From Celoporthe dispersa (lineage: Eukaryota; Ascomycota; Sordariomycetes; Diaporthales; Cryphonectriaceae), in contig WAID01000003.1 of the NCBI GenBank assembly GCA_016584495.1, positions 6,714,501 to 6,778,500 on the forward strand: a stretch of DNA of 64,000 bases, written 5' to 3'. The position numbers and the translations under genes were made by a program. Under the pieces are notes generated by a model. The model was given only the letters and a program-made list of their open reading frames with translations. It made no database searches and was not told the DNA's origin. Shown here piece by piece: positions 12,031 to 24,280 of the stretch. Numbering within the stretch: position 1 is the first letter of the stretch; the number at the start of each line of letters is the position of its first letter.

Positions 12031-15000
12031 ATGATGGCAGGCGAGGCGAGAGGAGGGCCGGTAATGGCCGAGGACGGTTCGACAGCCTCGATGCATGCAC
12101 ATGCACATACGCGTGCAGCACCCGTCGCTGCAGCAGCAGCAGGCGTGTCCTCGCCATCACCTGCATCTACTAAGGCTGCAAAGCTCCCAACGCTTCGCTG
12201 CAGATCATCATACTGGTCAGTCACAATGTTCTCTCTCTTCTCCTGGGTGCCTCTGTTTTTTTTGCACTTGCGGTCTTGTCCTCGTCAGATATCCCGAAGC
12301 TTTTTTTCTTTTTCTTTCCCCTTCCCTTTCCCCCCATGCGCACCAGACCTCAATTCCACAATACCCCTTCTTTCAACGCTCGAGCCTGCACGAGGGAGTC
12401 ATTTCCTGCCCAAAGAGTGAGGTCGAAGCACACACCAACTTGGTTGGCTCAGTTTCGGCTTCTGGTTGGTCTAAGACCAACAACACGCTTTTCGATGCAT
12501 ATTCTAGAAGCTTTCTTGGGCCCGGCTTTTGACGTCTCACGCTCACTCCCTCCCTCTCAATTTTTGCCCCTATCACATCAGGGTCGGATTGGGGATTCTG
12601 GTTTCGGCCCCCTGCTTGCCTAGTGTTCTTGCAGAAGCATTGTCATTTACTATCTGTCACCTTGGAGGTTTAACTTTGTCCAGCCAAAAACTCGCGATGT
12701 CTGGATTGCCTTCTTTTTCCTTCTTGTTTTTCTAGTCTACCGCCGATAATGCCTCTTCTCGAGAGAAGACACCCGCTGCCGCTTCCTTAACAGAAATGGC
12801 TTCGCTCGCGTCTTGATGGGCCATTCTGGAAGAAACAAAGGCACGGCGGGATGCTCTGCTGTGGGCTTGCATGCAAGCTGCAGGAACCTCCGAGACCTAC
12901 TACGCTCAGTGGACAACGGCCAGGCCACACAGATCCCGGGGATCTGGTCAGGTGTGGATCATCATAGCTCTCTCTGTGCGCGTCTCTCAGAGAAAGCCCC
13001 CCGTCCCGCCAGACGCCCCGGCCAGCAGCCCATGCGCAGGCCAAGCAGGCCCACCCTCTCTTTTCCGAGATCCGTCACCACACCGGGACCCCACAATTTC
13101 AGCCTCATCCGATGTTGTCAAGAGCGCAGACTGCTCACTTCAAGTGGAGTGATTGTAACGGTCGAAGTTGACCAGTCACTACTCCATCGAGGACGTATTT
13201 TGGTGTGTGTGTGTGTGTGTGTGAGGGAGAGAGAGAAAAGCCCACCCTCCCCCCAGTCACAGAGTCTAGAGCTAGATCACCTAGCCACACCAGGTTACCA
13301 CATCTTGTCCTCGCTACCAATGCGCTGGCGCACATCCTCCAATGGTGCCACACTAGCACAACGGTCGCACATGCTCTGGCACACACTGCTGACATGTCGC
13401 ACAACAGGGTTCGCAGGGAGGACCACTGGAGTCGAACTGCACTGCATTCCTCGTGCGTTCGCTAGCATCGGGATGGAGAAAGGGCTCCCTGATGGCCGTC
13501 GACGCCGGCGTGCACCTGGGCGCCATTACCCGGATCCTCGAGGAGACACAACCACCGGACCTTGGCAAGACTGATGAGTTTGCGCTGCCATACGTGTTAC
13601 AGACTGGCCCCTTCGCCGGGTTGGAGGTACACTCTGCCTCGGCAAAAACGAACGCAGCGAGGATACAAGGCGACCTGGTAGACACGTATCTCATCACACA
13701 CCCTCACCTCGACCACATATCCGGGTTCGTCATCAACACAGCAGGGCTGGCAGGTCCACGGCGCAAGAAGCTTGCCGGGCTGCCTGCGACAATACAGGCC
13801 CTCAAGACGCACATATTCAACAATGTGATATGGCCGAACCTATCAGATGAAGACCACGGCGCCGGGCTCTTCACTTACCTGCGGCTCAACGAGGGCGGAT
13901 CGCCAGCAATGGGCAACCTCGACGGCTACTTGGAATTCAATGAAGGCCTCGCAGTCAAGACATGGAGCGTGAGCCACGGCCATCTCATAGAAAGGCAGCC
14001 GCACCGTGGCAGCGGCAGCAACACCCGCTATGGGAGCATGGACGCAGGGTCGGGGCCTCTGGGCTTTAGCACAGGGATGCTCAGCCCAAGATCCATAGCA
14101 CACCACACCTCCAGCCCGGGGCTCGCCAGCTACTTCCAGCAGCACCAGCTGAGCCTGGCCCACGAGCGTGCCCAGTCCATCCTCCCAGGATCTGGGGCCC
14201 CATCAGGAGGGCGTGGACCCCCCGGGCTTAGCCTCAGCGGCGGGCACAGCCCGACCGAGATACCTTGCGTGTACGACAGCAGTTCCTTCTTCATACGCGA
14301 TGTGGAGACCGGTGCTGAAGTCTTGATCTTCGGCGACGTAGAGGCCGACAGCATATCAATGCACCCTCGGAACCTACTTATCTGGCAGGAAGCTGCGCCC
14401 AAGATTGTAGCGGGCAAGCTGAAGGCCATTCTCATCGAGTGCAGCTACGACGACAGCCGGCCCGCAGATAGACTCTTCGGCCACCTGACGCCCTCCTTCT
14501 TGATCCAGGAGATGGCCGCTCTCGCTGAGGAGGTCAAGGCTTTTAAGGTGCGACAGGCTATGGAGCCTAAGGAGCCAGAGGATACTCGGCGCGGGGGCAA
14601 GCGCAAGCGCGACATGCTGGATGATCTGACCATTGCGGGGCGTCGTAGGGCGACAAAGGCGGTGACGCGTGACTGGGGCAACATGAGCACCACCAGCGAG
14701 GAGCCCGTCAGCCCGAGGACCATCAAGGCCTCGTGGCTGAGCGGTCAGCCGCCGCACGGGCGGATCGAGGCCAAGACCGCGTCTGAGTCGCCCCCGCCCT
14801 CATCAACGCCCGCAGTGCAGCTTTCTGTCGGGAACCTGGCGAAGCACCACACTACGACCTCGAGCCCAAGCCCTGGAACGATGTCGGCATCGCAAGCACC
14901 CCCTCGCACCGCCCCAACGATCCGAGATAACTTTCCGCAGCTGTCGGGGGTCAAAGTTGTCGTTATACATATGAAGGACACGCTGGATGATGACCCGCCC

Positions 15001-15108
15001 ATAGGGGAGACGATCCTTGAGGAGTTGTGTGAGCACGAGTCGCTCATGGAAACTCCGCTAGGGTGCGAGTGGGTGATCTCAGAAAGTGGGCAGAGCCTGC
15101 TGCTGTGA
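12031..15108 (+). CDS. Class II (PDE1-type, low-affinity) 3',5'-cyclic-nucleotide phosphodiesterase
   Basis: Zinc-dependent enzyme that hydrolyses cAMP, acting in the cytosol to lower cAMP signalling. The 3' exon (13408-15108) carries the family signature THPHLDH (near 13700), the later metal-site elements SVSHGHL and IFGDVEAD, HLTPSFLIQEM, and the C-terminal block VVIHMKDTLDDD. It opens with GSQGGPLESNCTAFLVRS, which needs LQVIVL-type residues before it. Those are found at 12198-12215 (LQIIIL), followed at once by a GTCAGT donor, while CAG precedes 13408. This implies an intron of 12216-13407, 1192 nt, very long for such a fungus. The frame upstream of LQIIIL is unclear: the open frame from ATG 12031 ends in KLPTL, as the family expects, but five bases (CGCTG) separate it from the Gln codon. 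The 5' end and first exon are therefore provisional; the catalytic part is secure. The middle of the protein (about 14580-14930) is a non-conserved Ser/Pro-rich insertion. Confidence 0.8.
13203..13224 (+). repeat. (GT)11 microsatellite inside the proposed long intron
   Basis: Eleven GT units followed by a GA-rich stretch, about 185 bp before the exon at 13408. It lies within the proposed phosphodiesterase intron. Confidence 0.85.
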
Positions 15109-15826
15109 TTCTTTGTTCTTCTTCAGCAGCAAGAAGCTCACACCCGTACGGCCTGAACGATCCAGTTCCTGGTCGTCTAGGGTTCTCAAGGCCGAAGTAA
15201 GTCGGTCTTGAGGTCTTGGGGAGAAAAACCACCTCTTCTCTTTGTGTTGTTGTTGTCTTGAGTGTGCAAAGGTTGCTGGTACAAGTTGTGTTAGATCACC
15301 TGGCAGTGGCCTATATGGTTAGGAGAGAAGTAGTGCTGTGCTTTTGTAGCTGTAAGAGTCTCGAGGTGTTTTTTATTTATTTTTTAGTTTAACAGATATA
15401 TAGAGATACCATGGGTGACTTGCAATGTCTTTTTTCTTGAATAAATTCAGATATGAACATTATTTGATATCTTATATTTGTGAGCATGGAAACAACCCAA
15501 GTCCCACGGCACTAATGATGACCTCTGTACTTATCATCTGGTAGTGGTAGTATATGGAAGTTGATTACAGCAGGTGGGGGGCATGGTGGGGTAAATATTG
15601 CTGTATTACCGAGGTGGTGGTGAGGGGTCAGTGCACTAATCTACTGGTCATCAACAGGGGGGAATCAGTGCATGACCTCACTGCAAACAAAATTGAGCTT
15701 CCCAGCCGAGGGGCTCTGGATTTCAAATGCACCCTGCCCCTCCTCAACCAAGCCAGCCGACAAGCCAATTCTCCCAGTCAAAACAACTCCCTATCTCCGT
15801 ATGACCACCGCCACATACAATTCTTG
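15109..15826. other. Intergenic region
   Basis: About 0.7 kb between the phosphodiesterase stop and the flavin-reductase start. An AT-rich stretch (about 15370-15480), probably 3' UTR, is followed by the promoter of the next gene. The frame of the next gene stays open back to 15554, but the peptide there is not protein-like. Confidence 0.5.
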
Positions 15827-16988
15827 ATGCTCCCACGACAATACGTACGGAGAACCTTGAACCCCCTCGCAAAATCCATCCTACCCTCCTGTCCTACAAC
15901 CTCCTCCGCCTCCATCTTGGCCTCTCGACCCCTCCACACGACCACCGCCGCCCTCAAGATGAAAGAATCCGAGATCAAGCGCAACCCCCACCCCGACTTC
16001 AAAGTCGTCGAAGCCTCTCGCCCGCCTTGGGAACGCGAAGCCACCTTCAGGTATACCCAGACGCCCGCCCCTTCATGGGCCTTTGGCAGCGGCGCCAACG
16101 ACCTCGCGCCCGCCGCAGAAGGGCCGTCGGGGACGAACAAGACGAAGCATATCACGATCGACCCGCACGCCGAGGGCCGCGCGCCAGTACAAAACTACAA
16201 GCTCCTGATCAGCGCCGTGGTCCCGCGGCCCATTGCCTTCGTGTCGACCGTCTCGGCGGACGGAAACACCACCAACCTCGCGCCCTTCTCGTACTTCCAG
16301 GTGATCAACCACGATCCGCCGCTGTTCATCATCGGGTTCGCGAGCTCGCTGGGGCGCGCCGAACAGGCCAAGCACACCCTGCACAACCTCAACGCCACGG
16401 GCGAGTGCACGATTAACATCATCTCGGAGCACTACATTGAGGCAGCCAACAGCACGAGCGTGGATGCGCCGTACGGGGTTAGCGAGTGGGCGGTCAGCGG
16501 GCTCACGCCGGGTTACGACTGCGAGACAGTGAAGCCTGCACGGGTGAAGGAGGCTATCTTCAGCATCGAGGCGAAGCTGGAGAGCGTGCGGGAGTTTGAG
16601 AGCCGGAGCAGGCCGGGCGAGATGAGCGGGACGATGGCTGTTGTGGAGGGCACGCGGTTCTGGGTGAGGGAGGATGCTATTAATGAGGAGAGAAATATTA
16701 TTGACCCTGCGGTATGTCGTCACACCTTGCTTTTCTTTGCTGACAAGATTAAAAAGTGTGATATGGTTATGGTGTGATGGTGGCTGACGTGCCGAGTCAT
16801 CTGAACAGGTCCTCCGGCCCATGAGCAGGCTGGGCGGCATTACCTACGGCCGAACTATCGATGGCATCGAGTTACTCCGTCCGGTTTTTGAGAAGGACGT
16901 GGGTGGGATGGAAGCCTATAAGAAGCTTGAGGCGGGGAGCCAAGGTAAGCATGGCGAGGGCGTAAATGGTGCAGATGGGAAGATATAA
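15827..16988 (+). CDS. Flavin-reductase-like (FMN-binding split-barrel) protein
   Basis: Member of the flavin reductase-like domain family, which binds FMN in a split-barrel fold. The diagnostic block VVPRPIAFVSTVSADG followed by NLAPFSYFQVINHDPPL lies near 16215-16320. Two exons: 15827-16711 and 16809-16988, joined across a GTATGT...CAG intron in phase 0; the second exon completes the fold with LRPMSRLGGITYGRT. I chose the ATG at 15827 because the next 40 residues are rich in Arg, Ser and Leu with almost no acidic residues, as in mitochondrial presequences (MLPRQYVRRTLNPLAKS). An alternative start is ATG 15959 (MKESEIKRNPHPDFK). The physiological substrate is not known; proteins of this type range from flavin reductases to uncharacterised oxidoreductases. 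Confidence 0.85.
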
Positions 16989-18639
16989 GCTCCAACAGCC
17001 GGGTTTATTTACCAACCCTACAAATCCAGCAGTATATCATATAACATAGATTAAAGGGCTGTAGAAGATGATAGACACGAGTAGACTTCTTTGGGCGCGC
17101 GATTCTTGAAACCAGAGATATATGTACACAGATTTGTAAGTCCTGGAGCGCGTTTTTTGTCGGGGAGCGGGACTTGACACCGTCCTAACAAGTTTGCAAC
17201 AGCTTCCTTTTCCTCTTCTCTCCCATTTTCGCCTCTGGCCCTTTTGTTCTTCTTCTTTGCTTACTACTTCTGTCTAAACTTCCCTGCTCTCGTTAGCAAA
17301 GCTCCGAGCAGGGCCATCAATTGCAAGTGTCGCAGAGTGATTCCTAATTCGGACTCCTGTCATAGATCCATATCTCAGGCCGTGTCTTACCTGCAGAGGC
17401 AGGAAATCTCTGTACCCTGATAGGTAATGCTGGAGTGACAGCCATGATGTGTAATCAATAACCTTCGATGGGTATTTGAGAATGTAATGCGTATAATGCC
17501 GTCACTAGAGGCGTCGGGTCTGGATCGGTCTCAGGTGCTAGTCAGACTTGTTGATTTCGTGTTCAACTAATCTGGTATGTAATCATGGTTTTCAATGTGG
17601 AGATGGAGGTATATGTAGAAGACACTTTGTGAGGGGGCAGGTCTGTCTGGTTCCACCAGGCATATGCCGGAAGTGGTCCGAGGCTTGACGAGGCCTTCCC
17701 CACACTCCAGAATCACTACCCAGACATTCTAAGTCGTGATGTCTTCGTGCCTACGGTTTTAAATCCTAACAAGAGTCTTGTGGGCTTGTCCATTATAGGT
17801 AAGAGAAGGGACGGAAGGTTTCCAACAGAAAATCTTCTATCTTATCTTTTTTTCTTTTGTTTTCTTCCAGGAACGACGCTTCCTTTCCTAACAGGAACCT
17901 ACTTATCATATGAATACATAGCGGTGAATAAGAAGAGAGTTCGAATTCCGGGTGGGGGTCGGGGTCCTGCGCGCGCACAGATAGAGGTGGACCCCATGCA
18001 CGGGTATGTCGGGGCATACCTGAGATCCCACAGAAGATGCCTATCTCATGAAGAAATTCTGAACTCAGCAATCTGTTTTTGAACGTAGGACATCATGAGA
18101 CCCGAAAGCATATTCTGTGTCTCTCTCTGTGTGTGTGTCTCTCTCTCTCTCTTTCTTAGAAGAGTATAAGAAAAAAAATCTCCGCTAGTTGCGACTTTAT
18201 TGTGCAAAGCCGTGTGCCTAATTTTTAGTACTTATGCCGGCCTCGAATCCCTCAGAGCTCTGACAGTACTATGGTACGACTACGCAGCGGCGATCCCTCC
18301 CCCTCGCCAAAAGGTGACCTGCAGCACGCTAAACAGCCACAGTATATGATGATCACTTGCATTCGGTCCGGAGGCCACTGCGTCGGTCTTGATAAGCTGC
18401 CACAAACTCAGACAAAGTGGGCGGCTTATCTTCGGTATAGGATCCCGGATATAAAGGCGAGGGCCAGGGGCATTACTATAGACGTCCTGTCTCTCTATCT
18501 GCTCGAAGTAGGTCGACAGCACTCTCTCTCCTCAGCTATATAACTAGTTCACCCGGGCGCCTAATGTGATGGGCATGCACAACGAGAAAGTCCAGTCAAA
18601 GAATCTCTAATATCCAAGAAATAACACCACAAAGTCGCC
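16989..18639. other. Intergenic region
   Basis: About 1.65 kb without a supported gene. It contains a CT/GT simple tract (18120-18155) and AT-rich stretches. The open frame at 17747-18082 encodes no recognisable domain. Confidence 0.5.
18120..18155 (+). repeat. CT/GT simple-sequence tract
   Basis: Alternating CT and GT dinucleotide blocks over about 36 bp, upstream of the MFS transporter. Confidence 0.75.
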
Positions 18640-20681
18640 ATGCCATTAGCACCAGACCTCGGGGTCCACAGCCTGGGCGACATCGATGAGTCCCAGATCC
18701 CGGGCACCATCCAGCTGGTCGACCTCGACGAGCACCTCGCGACCCGTCATGCCAAGGGACATAAGGACATCATCCTCGTGCCTACCCCGTCGAACGACCC
18801 TGATGACCCCTTGAACTGGTCGCCCGGCAGGAAACGCCTTGCTCTCGCTTCTGTTCTGGCGTGAGTTGCTCTCTGAGCCATGACTCTCCTCTACGACTTA
18901 ATACGCAAGCTGACCGTGCCAAGGTACACTTGGTTTAATGGCATGGCGCTGTCCGTGGTATACTCGGTGGAGACTTCACTGTCTGTTGCCCTCGATGTTA
19001 GCGGTAAGGTTCCCATGCCAAGTACTTCGAACAAATAGGTTGGTCTTTAAGTTGATGCCAGCGCAGTGTCAAATCTCAACGCCGGGACTGGCTATTTCTT
19101 CCTCTTGTGTGGATGGGGTCTTCTGTTCTGGCAACCCTTTGCACTGCAGTACGGAAAACGCATAACATACCTTGTGTCGCTTGTTGCTCTCTGCGTAAGT
19201 AACCAAGACGAACCGGCCAGATTGACCCTCGTACCTCGTTCTTAGGCTCACCTCGTCACAGGCTATCAGTGTCTGGAGCCCTTACGCCAAGGGTGAGGGC
19301 CAGTGGATTGCAAGGAACATCGTCATTGGCTTCTTCGCGGCGCCGATTGAGGCACTGCCCGAGACAAGCATAACAGACTTGTATTTTGCGCATGAAAGAG
19401 GGACTTATATGGGCTGGTATGCCTGGTTCCTCGCCTCCTCGAACTTCTTCGCGCCGGTACGTAGAATCCTAGGACTAAGGTTTTTGTTCTGTTGACACGA
19501 GAGGCACCTGCTTCTCTTCTGGCAAACTGCTGATCCTCGAATGAACAGGTCATCACCGGTTTCATCAATGATGGCATTGGTTACAAGTGGTGCTTCTTCA
19601 TACAGGCAATCTTTTGGTATGTTGTCTCTTCTCAAATTCTTCATAAAAACACATTTCTGCTATATTTCAAACATGACGCTGACGGAACACTGTTGTCAGT
19701 GGTGTCGTCTCAATATTCTTGTTCTTCTTCCTAGAGGAGACAAACTACGACAGGAAGACCATCGGCGTAGTTGAAGACACTCAGTCGCAACCTGAAGCGG
19801 AGACTGTGGATGGAGCGGGTGATATGCAGGCCGCTCCAGAAAAAGCTGCCACCAACACTGCCACCAACACCTCGCTAGCCCCCGTCGAGGGCACGAGCAC
19901 CCTATACAAGCGCAAGACATATATGGACAAACTCGCCTTGTGGGACAAGCCGCGCCCCTTCGTCATGCACTGGCGAGCCTGGCAGATCCTCAAGCTCCTG
20001 TCATGGCCGGTTATCTTCTATGCCGGGTTCTCATATGGCACATACCTGGTCTGGTTCAACATCCTCAACGCCACAGCATCGATCATCCTCGGCGGGGCAC
20101 CCTACCATTTCTCGGCTGCAATCGTCGGCCTGTCCTACCTCGCCTGTATTATTGGCGTCACCATTGCCTCGATCTTCACAGGTGTGTTCTCAGACTGGTT
20201 CGTGATCCGGATGGCAAGACGCAACAAGGGCGTCTTTGAGCCAGAGCAGCGCCTGTGGCTGTTCGCCGCCGCCCTCATCCTGCTGCCCGCAGGATCTATC
20301 CTCTGGGGTGTCGGGGCCGCACATGGCGTGCACTGGTTCGGCCTGCTCTTCGCCATGTTCCTGATCTCCCTGTGCAACACGTGCGGTGTGACGCTCTCGC
20401 TGGCATACCTGGTGGATTCATACCGAGAAATCGCGGGTGACGCGTTGGCTTCCTGCATCATTGTTCGCAATACCATGAGCTTCGCGATTGGCTATGGAAT
20501 CACTCCGTGGCTCGACGCACTGGGGTATCAGAACTGCTTCATCAGCGTGGCTTTTGTGGGACTGGCTGTCTGCTCGGTGTTCTTGGTCATGGTCAAGTTT
20601 GGCAAGAAGTTCAGGGAGGCGTCGAGAGTGAAGTACTGGAATGAGGTCAGGCTGAGGATGGAGAAGGGGCTGGTGCATTGA
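18640..20681 (+). CDS. MFS transporter, Hol1-like drug/proton antiporter type
   Basis: Twelve-span plasma-membrane carrier of the major facilitator superfamily. The cytosolic N-terminus ends in DDPLNWSPGRKRL, typical of fungal DHA1/Hol1-type carriers. Six exons give 557 residues: 18640-18860, 18924-19003, 19067-19194, 19262-19456, 19549-19616 and 19700-20681, all with GT-AG borders and matching phases. Conserved features include GTGYFFLLCGWGLLFWQP, the loop YFAHERGTYMGWY near 19390, and FFLEETNYDRKT before a long central cytosolic loop (19760-19990). The second half has paired helices around LFAMFLISLCNTCGVTLS and IVRNTMSFAIGYGITPWL. Hol1 relatives move polyamines, histidinol or cations; the substrate here cannot be read from the sequence. 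Confidence 0.88.
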
Positions 20682-22752
20682 ATCATGCACATCCCTCTCT
20701 CACTGAATCGGGCCAGGAAACTCATGGTGATTGCACAATATGGACGGAGCAAGAAACAGCTTCTCTCAGCTGTCGGAACGATATCATCATATCGCTATTA
20801 ACTTGGATCATTCTTTTGCTGGCCTTCCTCTTCATAAGACACAATTACGACTCTTTGCCAGCGGCTGTCCATGAGCCTTCATCCTATACGAATCATAAAA
20901 GAGCCCCCCATCTCTTAGTAGGCGACCGTATCATACAGACACTTTTCTTGACACAGAAACTTATGACGCTACATTACTTGTTAATCATAATACATTGCGC
21001 TAGTCACGAAGGCCCGAAGGTTCTAGCTGCAGCAACTAGAACACAGCTGGAGACCTGGAACGAAATGAACTATTCTGTTTTTCCTCCTATTGCCGTGGCC
21101 TGCTTAAGATGAACATCACCTTCATATACCGACGAAACCGGGCGAACATCACTTATGAGCCTAGCGTCTCCACCCATTGTGATTGTCGCAACGCTACGGA
21201 GTAAGCGGTTGTACTTATCACGGGATTTTTGCTGAGCGGAAGATTTGACTCTAGGGAACGCGATCTTGCCCGGCCCCTTCGATATGATCTTCCCGCCTCG
21301 GCAAAGCTTGTTTTAACTATGTGATACCTGCCGTCGTCTCTCGAGGATTGGAGACTATGGCCAGCCAGCTAGAGCATAACCTTCTCCACCCAGCTTAACC
21401 TCACCGTGCCTCGGTATCAACCTTGATATTATTCGCTCTAATGATCAAGGATGAAAGGTTCTAGAGCCCTTGCGGTGCTAAGGTCTACAATATCCCGTCT
21501 GCACAGCGATGTCCCACACCTTGTGGATGTTCAAGTCGATATATGTCCATTTTGCTTCCAGTACTTCGTGCATAGCCGTGGTAACTGACTCAGGCATTTT
21601 CACAAACAAAGAATCACTCAACGTCGTGACCGACCGAAGTTCTGTTTCCCAGAATCCACTTGACAACATGTTACTGGGGTCAAATCCCGGTGGGCATCGT
21701 AGAGAAATACTACTGAATATTGTCCTAGTCCTTGTCACTGGATTGCAGCACATAGCATTCGAGCCTCATATGGTGTTGATACCCCTGGACCCCGCGGCGG
21801 GGCCCAAATCGAGATACATTGTCCGGGGCTCCGCCTCTTCACCCCCTTGGCCTTTTAGCCTTTTTTATGTGGCTGTTATGCAGATCATACAGAAGTGCTA
21901 TTGTGGATTCTTGTCGTCTTGCGGGATAGACCAGGCTTCCTTGGCCTGTTGCCGCGGATTAATTGCAAGATAGGGGTTCCCGTAGTTTCGTTTGAACAGA
22001 GAGGTTATTGCTGTCCCCCCAATTCGTGGGCGCAGGAACATATTGGTTTCACCACGAATAGGACTGGCCCATGGAGGGGGCAAAATATGGAGATAAACAT
22101 AGCCTCGGCTCAGTCATGCCATGACATAGAAGCGGGACGAATCCTCGTGAAGTACGCCTCCCTACTAAGCCCCACGGCGACGTTATGCTGCATGTATCGT
22201 TACCTATCACACGCTGTCATTGTGGTATGAATCGGAAGTGGCTTTGCATCCACACCTTGATATCTTTGGAACTGCAGGGGAAACCCTGACTTTGGGAAAT
22301 GAATGGATTGTGGTTGCTGGTCACCAGCCACACTTGCGAGCGTGGCAATGGACTTTTTCAAAGAAGACGTTGAAGTTAGTCTCAGCCCCCTTCATGAAGA
22401 CAAGGGAAGAAAGGCAATATATTTTCTCTGACTTGATTGGACTGACGCCGAGGCACCCCTGCACTTGGGGTAGATGCTATTCTAGCCATATCAACAGGGC
22501 TTAGAAGATCTGGTGTGACTCGCGCTCGCATCCACTGTGGGCATTCACGAGGAGGCATCTTCACCTGGACACTCTCGATAAACATATAAACCAGTCCTCT
22601 TTGCACTCACATCATCTTATACAATCCTTTGATACAGTACAACCTCTACTCTCCATTCCAGTCATCATTTCTTTTCCTTCCTCGCCCGTCGTTAATTATA
22701 TCGACTTTTCAATATTCCTTCTTCCTTCTCTTACCGAACCACAATAGTAAAG
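20682..22752. other. Intergenic region with a possible decayed coding fragment
   Basis: About 2.1 kb with no intact gene. On the minus strand, 21478-21753 has a protein-like open frame (see separate entry) and 21898-22000 reads NPYLAINPRQQAKEAW in another frame. The last 200 bp (about 22570-22752) look like the promoter and CT-rich leader of the eqolisin gene. Confidence 0.45.
21478..21753 (-). pseudogene. Possible coding remnant of unknown origin
   Basis: The open frame ends in AMHEVLEAKWTYIDLNIHKV and a stop at 21478. Its composition is more protein-like than neighbouring noise frames, with balanced charged and hydrophobic residues. No start, domain or partner exon was identified. It could be chance. 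Confidence 0.2.
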
Positions 22753-23859
22753 ATGAAGACCATTTCTATCCTCCTTCTTGCCGAGGCTGTCGTGGGCGCT
22801 CGCCTCACCCAACATCGCCGCGAAAACCACGCGAGGCGTGCTCTCTCCCGCACATCCGGACCAAAGAGGGTTGATGGCCTCACCAACACGACCAACACTG
22901 AGTACTCGGACAACTGGGCTGGAGCCGTCATCACTACCACAGATGTCTCTGCTGTCACGGCTGTCATTACGGTGCCCAGCGTCTCGGCCCCCTCCGGTAG
23001 CAGCAGCTCAGAGTATTGGTATGTCTCCTAGGAGAATTTCCTCCCTCTTTCCTAGTATGCCTGGTTGGACTTGAATGGTGTACATCGGAGGCGGTTCTTC
23101 CGCCTCGTGCCCAGTGCAGAGGCCTCTGGCCAATGGCAGAATCTCCAATCTTTCGATCATCCTTGGGCGAAGAGGAAATTGTACTAGTCTTCTGACAGCA
23201 AAACAGCGCATCTGCTTGGGTTGGCATCGATGGCGATTCCTGTGATACTGCCATCCTCCAGACTGGAATCGACTTCTGTTACGAGAGCGGCAGCATGTCA
23301 TACGACGCCTGGTACGAGTGGTATCCTGGTGAGTAAAAAAAACCAACTGAAAAGAAAACCCCCAATCTTCCCAAGACCAGCAAATTGTCGTCGACCTGCG
23401 CTGACTAGCCCAAGACTACGCATACGACTTTGACCTGACCGTATCCGAGGGTGATGTCATCACGATGAGCGTCACGGCAACCTCGGACACGGCTGGCACT
23501 GCGGTCATTGAAAACCAGACCACCGGAAAGTCTGTCACCCAGACCTTCAACGGCAATGTGCAAGGAGACCTTTGCAGGACCGATGCCGAGTGGATTGTTG
23601 AAGACGTAAGTGCAACTTTCAGGACACATAAACAGAGGAAAAATGATGTTCATACTAACCTCCCCAATAGTTCGAAGAGGGCAGCTCTCTGGTGGCCTTT
23701 GCTGATTTCGACACCGTTACCTTCTCGAGCGCGACCGCTACAGCAGGCGGCGAGACACTCAGCCCAGACTCTGGCTCTATCATAGATATCAGGCAGAACA
23801 ACGAGGTTCTTACCTCGTGCTCCACCTCTACTGACGAGGTGACCTGCACATATGAGTAA
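22753..23859 (+). CDS. Glutamic protease (eqolisin, peptidase family G1), secreted
   Basis: Secreted acid protease of the scytalidoglutamic peptidase / aspergillopepsin II family, cleaving proteins at low pH outside the cell. Four exons: 22753-23018, 23207-23328, 23409-23605 and 23671-23859, all phases matching, 257 residues. The N-terminus MKTISILLLAEAVVGA is a signal peptide, followed by a basic propeptide (about residues 17-45). The mature part opens with YSDNWAGAVI. The catalytic pair is visible: Gln in TAILQTG (near 23260) and Glu in AEWIVEDF (near 23590). EYCASAWVGIDGD is the expected block across the first intron. The length fits the family. A truncated Zn2Cys6 regulator lies convergently 420 bp downstream. 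Confidence 0.93.
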
Positions 23860-24280
23860 GGACAGGGGAAGGACTGCGGATGCCTGTGACTGCGAGATAA
23901 TTGTGGTCGTGGGCAGGACGTAGTTGAACAGGGCTGGTTCTAGACACATATTCACATTTGAGAAGTTTATACTGTATATATAAAAAAACTTCTTCCCTTC
24001 ATCTTGGATTTTCTTTTTTTGAAATTTCGAATTTGATCGTCATGACTGGATGTCTCTGTCTACGTATATATCCGTAGAGGTCTCAGTCTCATGCTGTAGG
24101 ACAATGGCTAGATGCTCTTCGGGGCGGTTTCTTCAAATCTTGGAGGCAGCTCCCACCTTGTGATAAGAGCATTTAATTTTGAAAAAGTGATGTCTGCCTG
24201 TTCCGATACTTTCCTACCCAGACCCAATATGCCAGCTTTATGCCGGCAGCAGCTTGAACTGTCCATCACTTCCTCCCTCG
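23860..24280. other. Convergent intergenic region
   Basis: About 420 bp between the 3' ends of the eqolisin and the Zn2Cys6 gene, AT-rich and without coding signal. If the regulator is truncated, its lost C-terminal half would lie here on the minus strand, but I could not recognise it. Confidence 0.5.

Noticed and set aside
15554..15826. N-terminal extension of the flavin-reductase frame
   Set aside because: The composition is not protein-like; the ATG at 15827 begins a plausible presequence.
16073..16840. 255-codon antisense open frame opposite the flavin-reductase gene
   Set aside because: The sense strand carries an unmistakable flavin-reductase signature across a spliced junction.
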